From Clostridiales bacterium (GTDB taxonomy: Bacteria > Bacillota > Clostridia > Peptostreptococcales > Anaerovoracaceae), in NCBI GenBank assembly GCA_015058215.1, contig SVCU01000001.1, positions 1 to 64,000 on the forward strand: a stretch of DNA of 64,000 bases. The letters are read 5' to 3'. The translations under genes and the position numbers were made by a program. Of this stretch, positions 49,013 to 57,997 are shown one piece after another (position 1 is the stretch's first letter; each line of letters opens with the position of its first letter). The notes below the pieces were generated by a model. It had not been told where the DNA came from. It saw only the letters and a program-made list of their open reading frames with translations, and did no database searches.

Positions 49013-50890
49013 ATGGCTGATTACGTGACTTTTGCAAGAGCCTATGAAGCGCTGGAGCACTGGATGGCACAGCCCGATCTGCTCCCCGTACTTCAGAGGG
49101 AACTGCAGCGTCTCATAGAACAATTAGAAAGAAACTCCGACGCAGAACTGAAAGACGAGATCTGCGATCGGTTCCATAAGCACCTGAAATACGGTACCGG
49201 CGGCCTGCGCAGCCTCATGGGTGCCGGGAACAATCGCTTCAATATTTATACGGTGCGTTGGGCCACCCAGGCCATCTGCAAGTATCTGCAGGCCGAGCCC
49301 AATGCCCCCCTGTGGAACTGCGAAGCCACCCTCACCCGCGATGAAGCCGCCAAAGGCGGTGTCAACGACAACGGCGTGGGTGCCGTCTACTCCGTGGGGA
49401 AGCCTCTGCTTTCCATGGCTGTGGCCTATGACAGCCGCACCCTGTCCGACCGCTTCGCCCTGGAGACCGCCGGCGTGCTGCTGGCCAACGGCTTCCGTGT
49501 CTACCTGTTCCCCACCACCGCGCCGGCTCCTCTGCTTTCCTTTGCCGTCCGGCACTTCGGCTGCCGGGGCGGCATCATGATCACCGCCGGTCACAACCCT
49601 TCCACTTATAACGGGTACCGGCTGTACGACAGCCAGGGCTGCCCCGTCCCCGCCCATGCGGCCGCCGACCTGCAGGCCATCATGAACGACCTGGATGTGT
49701 TCAAAGACATACAGGTCATCGAAGCGGACGCGGAAGCCTTCACCACCCGCAAGGGGCCCGACGGCCGTCCTCTGCTGAACGTGATCGGCAAGGATCTCTG
49801 GGCCGCCTACGAAGCCACCCTGCTGCGCTGCAGCAGCGGTGTCCGCTGCGAAAAGCTGGAAGTGGTCACCACGCCTCTCAACGGCACCGGCAGCGGCCTT
49901 CTGCAGGAAGTGCTGCACAAACTGGATGTGGCCCAGGTCCACGCCGTTCCCGAACAGGAAAAGCCGGACCCCAACTTCACCACCTGCCCCGTTCCCAACC
50001 CGGAGAAGCAGGAAGCCCTGCGGAAGGGGCTCACCCTCTGTGAAACCCTGTCCACCCCCGATCTTCTGCTGGCCTCCGATCCGGACTGCGGCAGACTGGG
50101 CACGGCGGTCCGTCTGAAGGAACCCCGCCCCGGGAAAGGCACCTACCAGCGTCTCACCTCCAACCAGCTGGGGATCCTTCTTCTGGATTTCCTCTGCAGC
50201 GCCCGCAGACTGCCGGATTCCCCCGTGCTGATCAAATCCGTTCTGGCCACCCCTCTGGCAGATGCCATCGCCGCCCGCTACGGTCTTACCACCATCAACG
50301 TGCTGCCCGGCTTCTCCCACATCGGCCGCCAGCTGCATACCCTGGAAAAGGAAGGCCGCCTGGGCTCCTTCGTCTTTGCCTTTGACGGCAGCGGCGGTTT
50401 CCTGTCCAACCCCGCCCTCCGCGATAAGGACGCGCTGAACGCCGCCTTCATCACCGCGGAAATGGCCGCTTATTATAAGAATCAGAACAAAACTCTGACG
50501 GAACGTCTGGAGGAACTCTACCGCAAGTACGGCTACTTCCTGGAAAAGGAACTGGAGATCTCCCTGGAAGGCCATGCCGGCAGCCTGCAGATGGAAAAAA
50601 TCATGAAGGATCTTCGCCGCAACACGCCGGAAACGGTCATGGGCAGCGATGTCATCGCCGTCACCGACTTCCTGAAACGCGAAGACGGCGGCCCCACCGC
50701 CGACATTTTCCGCATGGAGCTGGAGGACGGCGGCCGCATCACCGTGCGCCCCTCCGCCACCGAATCCAAGCTGAAGATCACCCTCTCCACGAAAGAACCC
50801 ACCCCCGAAGCTGCGGCGGCCCTGGTCGACCGCATGGAACTCTCCGTAAAAGGATGGATAAAAGAATGGTCCAAATCAACAAAGCGCTGA
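49013..50890 (+). CDS. Phosphoglucomutase-family protein with altered active site
   Basis: 625 aa, full four-domain length of alpha-D-phosphohexomutases. Fold markers such as KYGTGGLRSLMGAG are present, but four catalytic loops differ from the family: the phosphoserine loop TASHNP is TAGHNP (G193), the metal loop DPDADR is DPDCGR (356-361), the sugar loop EES is DGS (458-460), and the phosphate loop RPSGTEPK is RPSATESK (579-586). Standard mutase chemistry therefore seems unlikely. It may be a pseudoenzyme or have a new role. Overlaps the hslO start. Confidence 0.85.
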   Translation: MADYVTFARAYEALEHWMAQPDLLPVLQRELQRLIEQLERNSDAELKDEICDRFHKHLKYGTGGLRSLMGAGNNRFNIYTVRWATQAICKYLQAEPNAPLWNCEATLTRDEAAKGGVNDNGVGAVYSVGKPLLSMAVAYDSRTLSDRFALETAGVLLANGFRVYLFPTTAPAPLLSFAVRHFGCRGGIMITAGHNPSTYNGYRLYDSQGCPVPAHAAADLQAIMNDLDVFKDIQVIEADAEAFTTRKGPDGRPLLNVIGKDLWAAYEATLLRCSSGVRCEKLEVVTTPLNGTGSGLLQEVLHKLDVAQVHAVPEQEKPDPNFTTCPVPNPEKQEALRKGLTLCETLSTPDLLLASDPDCGRLGTAVRLKEPRPGKGTYQRLTSNQLGILLLDFLCSARRLPDSPVLIKSVLATPLADAIAARYGLTTINVLPGFSHIGRQLHTLEKEGRLGSFVFAFDGSGGFLSNPALRDKDALNAAFITAEMAAYYKNQNKTLTERLEELYRKYGYFLEKELEISLEGHAGSLQMEKIMKDLRRNTPETVMGSDVIAVTDFLKREDGGPTADIFRMELEDGGRITVRPSATESKLKITLSTKEPTPEAAAALVDRMELSVKGWIKEWSKSTKR

Positions 50891-51819
50891 CCGCAATGGA
50901 TAAAAGCGGGTCCTACCGGGTCTACCTGGCAGTGACCACCCCTCTGGCCGAGGAAGGCCGTAAATTCCACGATCCCACCCCCACCGGCACCGCCGCACTG
51001 TCCCGCGTGCTGACGGGTGCCGCTCTCATGGGCATCATGTCCAAGAACGACCGCGATAAGATCACCGTCCAGTTCAAGGGCGACGGCCCCGCCCGGGAGA
51101 TCCTTGCCACCTCCTACGGCACCGGCAAGGTGAAGGGATACATCTCCAACCCGGATATCGATCTGCCTCTGAAGGCAGACGGTACCCTGCCCGTGGGCGA
51201 TGCCCTGGGCATCGGCACCATCACCGTGATCCGCGACTTCGGTCTGAAAGAGCCTTACATGGGCCGCATCGACCTGGTGAGCGGCGAGATCGCCGACGAC
51301 ATGACCGCCTATTTCTTCATCTCCGAGCAGATGCCCTCTTCCGTCATCCTGGGCGAAAAGATCGCCGAAGACGGTTCTGTGGCCGCCGCTGCCGGGATGG
51401 TGATCCAGATGCTGCCCGATGCCAAGCCCGGCTCCATCGATGCGCTGGAAGCCCTGCTGAAGGACTCTCCCAACATCGCTCTACTGCTGGAAGACTGTGA
51501 AAAAGACGTGCTGGAAAACGCCGGCACCCTCTTTACCCCCGAAGCCTATGTACAGCGGGTCCTGCACCTGATGTTCGAACGCTATTTCGAAACCATGGAC
51601 CCGGACTACGCTCCCGAATTCCTGGAATTCCGGGATCTTGGCTGGGAATGCGACTGCAGCCGTCCCCGTCTGGAACAGGTTCTGCTGAGCCTGGGCGAAG
51701 ACGATCTGCGGGAACTTGCCGAGGAAGACGGCGGCGCCGAGCTGGTCTGCCAGTTCTGCCGCTCCAAATATCAATTTTCTAAAGAAGAGTTATTGCAGCT
51801 GCTTCAGGAAGGAAGGTAA
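50866..51819 (+). CDS. hslO: Redox-regulated chaperone Hsp33
   Basis: 317 aa. Holdase switched on by oxidation. The N-terminal domain shows RVYLAVTTPLAEEG and GDGPAREILA; SGEIADDMTAYFFISEQMPSSV is typical. The C-terminal zinc switch CDC...CQFC is intact. ATG 50866 fits the RBS spacing and the family N-terminus (MVQINKAL) better than ATG 50854. It overlaps the 3' end of the phosphoglucomutase-like gene by 25 nt. Confidence 0.93.
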   Translation: MVQINKALTAMDKSGSYRVYLAVTTPLAEEGRKFHDPTPTGTAALSRVLTGAALMGIMSKNDRDKITVQFKGDGPAREILATSYGTGKVKGYISNPDIDLPLKADGTLPVGDALGIGTITVIRDFGLKEPYMGRIDLVSGEIADDMTAYFFISEQMPSSVILGEKIAEDGSVAAAAGMVIQMLPDAKPGSIDALEALLKDSPNIALLLEDCEKDVLENAGTLFTPEAYVQRVLHLMFERYFETMDPDYAPEFLEFRDLGWECDCSRPRLEQVLLSLGEDDLRELAEEDGGAELVCQFCRSKYQFSKEELLQLLQEGR

Positions 51820-51825
51820 ACACAA

Positions 51826-52281
51826 ATGTTCAAGGAATTCAAGAAATTCATCATGCGCGGAAACGTGGTCGACATGGCAGTCGGTGTTGTGGTCGGCGGC
51901 GCTTTCAGCAAAATCGTTACTTCTCTGGTCAATGACATCATCATGCCCCTCATCGGCAAGCTGACCGCCGGCATGGACTTCACCGCCCTCAAGATCGTGC
52001 TCTCCGAAGCCGTTCTCAACGAAGACGGTTCCGTAAAGGTGGCCGAAGCCGCCATCAAGTACGGCAGCTTCATCCAGACCATCGTGGACTTCCTGATCAT
52101 CGCGCTGTCCATTTTCCTGGTGGTCAAGCTGATGAACAAGGCCAACGATATGGCTCACAAGAAGCAGAAGGAAGAAGAAGAAAAGGACAAGGCAGAAGCA
52201 GAAGCCGCCGCAGCCGCTGCTCCCAAGGAACCCACCGAAGCCGAACTTCTGGCCGAGATCCGCGACCTGCTGAAGAAATAA
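51826..52281 (+). CDS. mscL: Large-conductance mechanosensitive channel MscL
   Basis: 151 aa. FKKFIMRGNVVDMAVGVVVGGAFSKIV is TM1 with the MscL signature; TM2 is near 80-100; the C-terminal helix (AELLAEIRDLLKK) is preceded by a Glu/Lys/Ala-rich spacer. Opens under osmotic downshock. Begins 6 bp after hslO with GGAAGG. Confidence 0.95.
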   Translation: MFKEFKKFIMRGNVVDMAVGVVVGGAFSKIVTSLVNDIIMPLIGKLTAGMDFTALKIVLSEAVLNEDGSVKVAEAAIKYGSFIQTIVDFLIIALSIFLVVKLMNKANDMAHKKQKEEEEKDKAEAEAAAAAAPKEPTEAELLAEIRDLLKK

Positions 52282-52366
52282 ACAGCGCCGGGTCCATCCC
52301 CACAGCGTACACCTGAAACGTATTTACAAGGAGCCCGGCCCACCGGCCGGCAGGAGTTGAACCAAC

Positions 52367-53446
52367 ATGATCAAACTGGGAATTTTGTTCGGCGGCAGAT
52401 CCGGAGAACACGAAGTTTCTCTGGTTTCCGCCACCGCCATGATCCATGCCGCCGATAAGACCCGTTACCGGATCGTCCCCATCGGCATCACCAAGAAGGG
52501 CGACTGGCTGCTTTACGACGGCCCTGTCGAAAAGATCGCAGACGGTTCCTGGGAAGCCTATGCCCTGGACTGCCTGCAGAAGGACCCCGCCAGGTATTCC
52601 ATCGCCATCCTGGGCACCGGCGGCCGTTCTCTGAAGGACACGGCGGATTTCATCATCCCCGCCGTTCACGGCCCTTACTGTGAAGACGGCAAGCTGCAGG
52701 GCCTTCTGGATATGGCCGATATCCCCTATGCGGGAAGCGGCGTTACCGGCTCTGCCACCGCCATGGATAAAATCATCGCCAAGGCCATCTTCAAGGATGC
52801 CGGCCTTCCCGTGGGCCCTTATGTGCCCGTGATGGCAGAAGAATTCCGCCGCGACTATCCGGCGGTGAAGGCCCGCATCGAAGCCCAGCTTACCTATCCC
52901 GTGTTCGTGAAGCCCGCCAATATGGGCTCCAGCGTGGGCATTTCCAAGGTCAATGACGGCAGCACTCTGGAGGCCGCTCTGGAAGAAGCCGCCCGTCACG
53001 ACCGCCGCATCATCGTGGAACAGGGCATCGACGGCATCGAGGTGGAGACCTCCGTGCTGGGCAATTACGGAGACCTGCAGGTTTCCTGCGTCGGACAGAT
53101 CAGCTACACCGCCGATTTCTACGACTACGAAGCGAAGTACCAGAACGAAGACGGCCTCACCCTGACCATTCCCGCAGACCTGCCGGAAGAGATCACCGCC
53201 GAAATGAGCCGCATCGCCAAAGAAGCATTCCTCGCCCTGGATTGCTGCGGCTATGCCCGGGCAGACTTCTTCCTGGAAAAGGGCACCAACAAACTGTATC
53301 TCAACGAATTGAACACCCTTCCCGGCTGCACCGGTGTCAGCATGTTCCCTCTTCTTTGGAAGCATTCCGGCCTGGATTTCACGCAGCTGGTCGAACGGAT
53401 CGTAGAACTTGGTTATGAAAGATATTCTATTACGCATCGTGGGTAG
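52367..53446 (+). CDS. ddl: D-alanine--D-alanine ligase
   Basis: 359 aa ATP-grasp enzyme for the peptidoglycan dipeptide. LFGGRSGEHEVSLVSA at the N-terminus, PAVHGPYCEDGKLQGLLD, FVKPANMGSSVGISKV and LNELNTLPGCT at the metal site are diagnostic. The Tyr in IPYAGSG before the Ser suggests D-Ala rather than D-lactate specificity. ATG 52367 lies 7 bp after a GGAG. Confidence 0.96.
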   Translation: MIKLGILFGGRSGEHEVSLVSATAMIHAADKTRYRIVPIGITKKGDWLLYDGPVEKIADGSWEAYALDCLQKDPARYSIAILGTGGRSLKDTADFIIPAVHGPYCEDGKLQGLLDMADIPYAGSGVTGSATAMDKIIAKAIFKDAGLPVGPYVPVMAEEFRRDYPAVKARIEAQLTYPVFVKPANMGSSVGISKVNDGSTLEAALEEAARHDRRIIVEQGIDGIEVETSVLGNYGDLQVSCVGQISYTADFYDYEAKYQNEDGLTLTIPADLPEEITAEMSRIAKEAFLALDCCGYARADFFLEKGTNKLYLNELNTLPGCTGVSMFPLLWKHSGLDFTQLVERIVELGYERYSITHRG

Positions 53447-53948
53447 CCAGGGTGTGGGCGAGAAGGACGGCGATCAGATCGAATTCGTCACCGAAGGCCA
53501 TTACACCCGCAAAGAGGACGGCTCCATCCTGCTTTCCTACGAAGAAACCGAGCTTTCCGGCATGGAAGGCTGCACCACCCACCTGGAGGTGGCCGGAAAC
53601 CGCGTGCGCATGAGCCGCTCCGGCGAGCCCGTCCCCGTGGATACCATCATGGAATTTGAAAAGGGGAAGCGCTACAACGGCCTCTACGAGACCGCCTACG
53701 GCGCCATCGATATGGAGATCCTCACCAACGATGTGCTGAACAAGCTGATCGTCCACACCTCCGGTGAAGCATCCGCTGCACCTCTCGGTGCGGATGCCTC
53801 ACCTTCCGGAACATCCGCTGCACCTCTCGGTGCGGACATCGTCCAGGCCCCCAAGGGCGGCCTGTCCGGTTCTCTCCATATTGACTATCACATCAGTCTG
53901 AAGGGGCTGGGTGAAGTGCACAACCGGCTGGATGTAGAGATCCTGTAG
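53415..53948 (+). CDS. DUF1934 beta-barrel protein with repeat insert
   Basis: 177 aa. KDILLRIVGSQ...EFVTEGHYTRKEDGSILLSYEETELSG and the C-terminal SLHIDYHISLKGLGEVHNRLDV fit the DUF1934 (YwiB-like) lipocalin-like fold, function unknown. Between them, residues ~118-147 (GEASAAPLGADASPSG...) are an extra low-complexity insert made by two 25-bp direct repeats. It overlaps the ddl 3' end by 32 nt, so it is coupled to it. Confidence 0.85.
   Translation: MKDILLRIVGSQGVGEKDGDQIEFVTEGHYTRKEDGSILLSYEETELSGMEGCTTHLEVAGNRVRMSRSGEPVPVDTIMEFEKGKRYNGLYETAYGAIDMEILTNDVLNKLIVHTSGEASAAPLGADASPSGTSAAPLGADIVQAPKGGLSGSLHIDYHISLKGLGEVHNRLDVEIL
53770..53836 (+). repeat. Two 25-bp direct repeats, each a hairpin, in the DUF1934 gene
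   Basis: Identical units at 53770-53794 and 53812-53836 (CATCCGCTGCACCTCTCGGT + GCGGA), 42 bp apart. Each folds with TCCGC/GCGGA arms and a 13-nt loop; the first extends to CATCCGC/GCGGATG. Encodes SAAPLGAD twice. Confidence 0.85.
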
Positions 53949-54014
53949 CCGGTTCAAACGCAAAAGGGATTTATCATGCGGTGCCTTCTCCGCGCCGCAA
54001 AAGGAGAACAAGAG

Positions 54015-54110
54015 ATGAACAACAAAATGATCAAACGAATCGCCAAGGTCATCGCTTACGTGCTGATCGCAGCCATGCTGGTCGGCCCCCTGACCTACTT
54101 CCTGTTCTAA
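54015..54110 (+). CDS. 31-aa single-pass membrane peptide
   Basis: MNNKMIKRIAKVIAYVLIAA... has a basic start and one hydrophobic helix. AAGGAG lies 8 nt before ATG 54015, and the stop is 12 bp before the AI-2E-type transporter ATG with its own GGAGG, so it is a genuine operon member. It resembles DUF4044-type tiny membrane proteins; function unknown. Confidence 0.7.
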   Translation: MNNKMIKRIAKVIAYVLIAAMLVGPLTYFLF

Positions 54111-54122
54111 GGAGGAAGACCG

Positions 54123-55250
54123 ATGAAACTGGATTGGAAAACCTGCTTTAAAATCGGGTGCAGCGTCTTCCTGCTGTATCTCGCCATCCACTACTGGTCC
54201 GCCGTATCCATCCTGCTGGGTACCCTGGTCCATGCCGCCGAGCCTCTGATCATCGGCTGTATCATCGCCTATCTCATCAACATTCTGATGAGCAGCTACG
54301 AAAAGCGGTACTTCCCCGGAAGCAGCAAGCCTTCGGTGCAGAAGAGCCGCCGGCCGGTCTGCATGCTGGCCGCCGTGGTCACCCTTTTGGCCGTTCTGGG
54401 CCTGGTGGTCTGGCTCATCGCCCCCCAGCTGGTGGAATGCTTCAAGATCATCTTCGCCGCCCTGCCCGGTGCCATCGAAACCGCTGTGGACTGGCTGGAT
54501 AAATTCCATCTGCTGCCCGAAAACATCGTGGACACTCTGGAAGCCATCGACTGGAGATCCCGCCTGGACCAGATCCTGGATGTGATCACCAGCAGCATCG
54601 GCAGCGTTGTGGATGTGGTGGTCAGCACCCTGACCGGCCTGTTCTCCGGCATCGTCACCGCCTTCATCAGCGTGATCTTTGCCTTCTATCTTCTGGTTTC
54701 CAAGGACCGCATCGCCGGTCAGCTGGACCGCATCCAGATCCGGTACCTGAAGAAAACGTGGTACGATAAGATCCGCTACGGTCTCTGTGTTTTCAACGAC
54801 TGCTTCCGCCGCTACATCGTGGGGCAGTGCCTGGAAGCTCTGATCCTGGGCACCCTGTGTATGGTGGGCATGATGATCCTGCGCCTCCCCTACGCCGCTA
54901 TGGTCGGCTCTCTGGTGGCGGTCACGGCGCTCATTCCCATCGCCGGTGCTTACATCGGCGCCGCTGTGGGTGCCTTCATGATCCTGACCGTTTCCCCCAT
55001 GAAGGCTCTGATCTTCCTCATTTTCCTGGTGATCCTGCAGCAGATCGAAGGCAACCTGATCTACCCCAAGGTGGTGGGCACCTCTCTGGGGCTCCCCGGC
55101 ATCTGGGTCCTGGCAGCCGTCACCATCGGCGGCGGCATTCTGGGCATCCCCGGCATGCTGCTGGGCGTTCCCATCGCAGCGGCTGTGTACCGCCTGCTGC
55201 GGGCAGATGTGAAGAAGCCGCCCCGGGATCCCGCTTTCCTGGAACACTAA
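54123..55250 (+). CDS. AI-2E (TqsA/YtvI-like) family transporter
   Basis: 375 aa with about eight membrane helices. The family features are the helix pair at the start, the amphipathic middle region (KTWYDKIRYGLCVFNDCFRRYIVGQCLEALILG) and the C-terminal IEGNLIYPKVVGTSLGLPGIWVL. Possible small-molecule or Na+/H+ exporter; substrate unknown. Follows the 31-aa membrane peptide. Confidence 0.87.
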   Translation: MKLDWKTCFKIGCSVFLLYLAIHYWSAVSILLGTLVHAAEPLIIGCIIAYLINILMSSYEKRYFPGSSKPSVQKSRRPVCMLAAVVTLLAVLGLVVWLIAPQLVECFKIIFAALPGAIETAVDWLDKFHLLPENIVDTLEAIDWRSRLDQILDVITSSIGSVVDVVVSTLTGLFSGIVTAFISVIFAFYLLVSKDRIAGQLDRIQIRYLKKTWYDKIRYGLCVFNDCFRRYIVGQCLEALILGTLCMVGMMILRLPYAAMVGSLVAVTALIPIAGAYIGAAVGAFMILTVSPMKALIFLIFLVILQQIEGNLIYPKVVGTSLGLPGIWVLAAVTIGGGILGIPGMLLGVPIAAAVYRLLRADVKKPPRDPAFLEH

Positions 55251-55290
55251 GACGGACGGGCGAACGCCTTGCAACGCAAAACCGCATTAT

Positions 55291-55321
55291 AAAAACCGGC
55301 AGAGTGATCTGCCGGTTTTTT
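55291..55321. terminator. Bidirectional terminator
   Basis: AAAACCGGCAGA-GTGA-TCTGCCGGTTTT (55293-55320) with A5 and T6 flanks, between the AI-2E-type gene and the convergent dehydrogenase gene. Confidence 0.85.
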
Positions 55322-55402
55322 GTTTGCAAATTTGGCTGGCTGCGCCGCGCTTCGGTTCTGATGCGCGGCGCTCTTTCGCCCTTCTTTCGCCCCGCGGGCC
55401 CA

Positions 55403-56359
55403 TTAATTCACCACGTTGACGGGTTTTCCTGCCAGGAAGGCTTCCAGATTGCTGACACTGACCGCCAGAAGCCGCTTCCGGGCCTCTTCCGTGGCCCAGG
55501 CGATGTGGGGAGTGATGATGCAGTTTTTGGCCTGCAGCAGGGGGTTTTCCGCCTTGATGGGTTCTGCGCTGACCACGTCCACGCCGGCGGCATAGAGCTT
55601 TCCGCTGTTCAAGGCATCCGCCACATCCTGTTCGTTGAGCAGGGGACCGCGGCCCGTGTTCAGCAGAATGGCACCGTCCTTCATCTTTGCGATGGTTTCC
55701 TTGCAGATGAGCCCCTGATTGTCCGCGGTCAGGGGGCAATGGAGAGAGACCACGTCGGACTGGGCCAGAAGTTCTTCCAGAGTTACAGCGGTGCAGCAAG
55801 CCTCTGCCTCTACCGCCTTTCCGGGACGGCCGGTGACCAGCACCTTCATGCCGAAGGCGGCTGCCACCCGTGCCACGGCTTTGCCGATGGTACCGTAGCC
55901 AATGATGCCCAGAGTCTTGCCGGAAATCTCGATGAGGGGAGTATCCCAGAAGCAGAAATCGGCGTTGTTCTGCCAGCGGCCCTTATGGACCTCATCGCTG
56001 TGATGACCTACGTGGAGGCAGATCTCCAGCAGCAGAGCCATGGTCATCTGCACCACATCGGGGGTGCTGTAGGCGGGCACATTGCAGACAGCGATGCCCC
56101 GCTTCCGGGCGGCAGCGGTGTCCACCACATTGTAGCCCGTGGCCAGAACGCCGATGAATTTCAGATCGGGACAGGCCGCCATGGCCACATCATCGATCAG
56201 AGACTTATTGGTGAAAACGGCTTCCGCGCCGGCCATCCGTTCCGCCACCAGTTCCCTGGGGGTGCGGTCGTACACGATGAGTTCGCCCAGCGCTTCCAGA
56301 CCTTCCCAGGAAAGATCGCCGGGGTTTGCGCCATAGCCGTCCAAAATAACGATTTTCAT
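55403..56359 (-). CDS. D-2-hydroxyacid dehydrogenase
   Basis: 318 aa NAD(P)-dependent dehydrogenase of the glycerate/hydroxypyruvate reductase group. GYGTIGKAVARVAAAFG is the Rossmann loop; catalytic Arg (NTGRG), Glu (DVVSAEP) and His (TPHIAWAT) are in place. It reduces a 2-keto acid to the D-hydroxy acid or the reverse. ATG 56359 follows AAGGAGG. A CoA-transferase and leuB lie just upstream on the same strand, but a terminator separates them. Confidence 0.9.
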   Translation of the reverse strand: MKIVILDGYGANPGDLSWEGLEALGELIVYDRTPRELVAERMAGAEAVFTNKSLIDDVAMAACPDLKFIGVLATGYNVVDTAAARKRGIAVCNVPAYSTPDVVQMTMALLLEICLHVGHHSDEVHKGRWQNNADFCFWDTPLIEISGKTLGIIGYGTIGKAVARVAAAFGMKVLVTGRPGKAVEAEACCTAVTLEELLAQSDVVSLHCPLTADNQGLICKETIAKMKDGAILLNTGRGPLLNEQDVADALNSGKLYAAGVDVVSAEPIKAENPLLQAKNCIITPHIAWATEEARKRLLAVSVSNLEAFLAGKPVNVVN

Positions 56360-56393
56360 AGTTTCCTCCTTACGCCGCCCAGGCGGCAGGTAC

Positions 56394-56419
56394 AAAAGGG
56401 CCGGCAATCCTGCCGGCCC
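56394..56419 (-). terminator. Terminator of the leuB-CoA-transferase unit
   Basis: GGGCCGGCA-ATCC-TGCCGGCCC followed on minus by TTTT. Confidence 0.75.
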
Positions 56420-56431
56420 CTTCTCATTTCT

Positions 56432-57994
56432 TTAGCAGGTCCCGTCCTTTACGGGGAAGGGCAGCAGATCCAGCACCTGGGTCTGCTTATCGATGCCGGG
56501 AGTGACTTCCACCAGTTCCAGACCTTCAGGGGTCAGGCGGAAGACGCAGCGTTCGGTGATGTAAATGACCTCCTGGCCGTTGCGCACGGCGTTGGTAGCG
56601 GAGAAGCTGATGGATTCAATGGATTCCCGGAACTTGGGCTCTCTGCCTTCCTGCAGGATGGTCAGCTTGCCGGGCCCCTTCTTGCCGTCTTCCCCGATCG
56701 CTCCGTCCGTCCATTCCGTGGACAGACCGCCGGCGGTGAAGTTGAGGCAGAAGCAGATCTTGCGGGTGGACTGGGTGATGTCCGCGAAGCCGCCGATACC
56801 GAAGTACTTGCCGTTGAGTACGTGGGCGTTCACATTGCCGTCCTTATCCACTTCCAGGCCGCCCATGAAGCAGATATCCAGACCGCCGCCATGGTAGAAG
56901 TCGAACTGCTGTACGGTGTCGCAGATGAAGTCTGCGCCGATGACCGCACCGAAGGCCAGGCCGGGTGCGGGCAGGCCGCCTAAGCCGCCGGATTCCACGG
57001 TCATGGTCAGATCGGCCAGCATGCCCCGCTCTGCGGCGCAGCGGCCCACCTGTTCGGGAATCCCGACACCCAGATTGATGATCTGGCCCCGTTCCAGTTC
57101 CTGGGCACCGCGGTCACCGATGACCCAGCGGGAAACGTCAGCCTTGCCCTTCTTCTTGCTGGTGGAAGCTTCCAGACGGCCCATCCAGTAGTCCATGTGA
57201 GAAGGCGGTACGTGAACGGCACCGGACATGGCGATGAAATCGTCCTTGTAAATATCGTCCAGCTCGCCGTCGGCCACCAGAACAGCATCCACCAGAACGC
57301 CGGGAATGACCACGTTTCTGGGACGGCTGAACTTATCGGTGGCGAAATCCACCTGCACGATGACCTTACCGCCGTTGGCCTTGGCTGCCTGGGCGGTGTT
57401 GATGGCGTTGACGGACAGGAATTCGTTGTCGAAAACGATGTTGCCTTCGGGGTCAACGGAGGTGCCTTTGATCAGGGCCACATCGATCTTGGGGATCTCG
57501 TAGCAGAGGAATTCCTGGCCCAGAACGTTGACGTAGTGCACCAGTTCTCTCTTGGAAATCTCGTTCATGGCCGGGCCGCCCTTGCGGGGGTCCACAAAGA
57601 GGTCCAGGCCGATCTTGCTCAGAATGAAGGGACCGCCGCTGCCTGCGGAACGCAGGGTCTGACACAGGATGCCCAGGGGGATGTTATAGGCTTCGATCTC
57701 GCCCTTCTTCACCAGTTCGGAGATCTTGGGCATGGAGCCGTAATGGCCGGCCACCACCCGCTTGATCATGCCCAGACCGGCGCAGCGGTCGATGATGCGG
57801 TCAGGATCCCAGCAGCCGCAGCCGGAGGGGGTAAAGAGTTCCAGATTGTTGGGATGGCCCGTCTTGATAAAGCTTTCCGCCATGGCATCCTGGAGCTTAT
57901 CCGGGTTGGCCAGGGCCAGGAACGCATTGATGGCAACGGTGTCGCCGTCTTTGATGTACTCGGTGATCTGTTCCGGTCGGATGAATTTAAACAT
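56432..57994 (-). CDS. Acyl-CoA:acetate/3-ketoacid CoA-transferase (fused subunits)
   Basis: 520 aa, with alpha- and beta-type CoA-transferase domains on one chain (YdiF-like). The second domain contains VESGGLGG, where the Glu forms the CoA thioester, after INLGVGIPEQVGR. Moves CoA between acetate and another short acid; typical of fermenting Clostridia. Starts 4 nt after leuB, so both are one transcription unit. Exact acid unknown. Confidence 0.9.
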   Translation of the reverse strand: MFKFIRPEQITEYIKDGDTVAINAFLALANPDKLQDAMAESFIKTGHPNNLELFTPSGCGCWDPDRIIDRCAGLGMIKRVVAGHYGSMPKISELVKKGEIEAYNIPLGILCQTLRSAGSGGPFILSKIGLDLFVDPRKGGPAMNEISKRELVHYVNVLGQEFLCYEIPKIDVALIKGTSVDPEGNIVFDNEFLSVNAINTAQAAKANGGKVIVQVDFATDKFSRPRNVVIPGVLVDAVLVADGELDDIYKDDFIAMSGAVHVPPSHMDYWMGRLEASTSKKKGKADVSRWVIGDRGAQELERGQIINLGVGIPEQVGRCAAERGMLADLTMTVESGGLGGLPAPGLAFGAVIGADFICDTVQQFDFYHGGGLDICFMGGLEVDKDGNVNAHVLNGKYFGIGGFADITQSTRKICFCLNFTAGGLSTEWTDGAIGEDGKKGPGKLTILQEGREPKFRESIESISFSATNAVRNGQEVIYITERCVFRLTPEGLELVEVTPGIDKQTQVLDLLPFPVKDGTC

Positions 57995-57997
57995 GAC

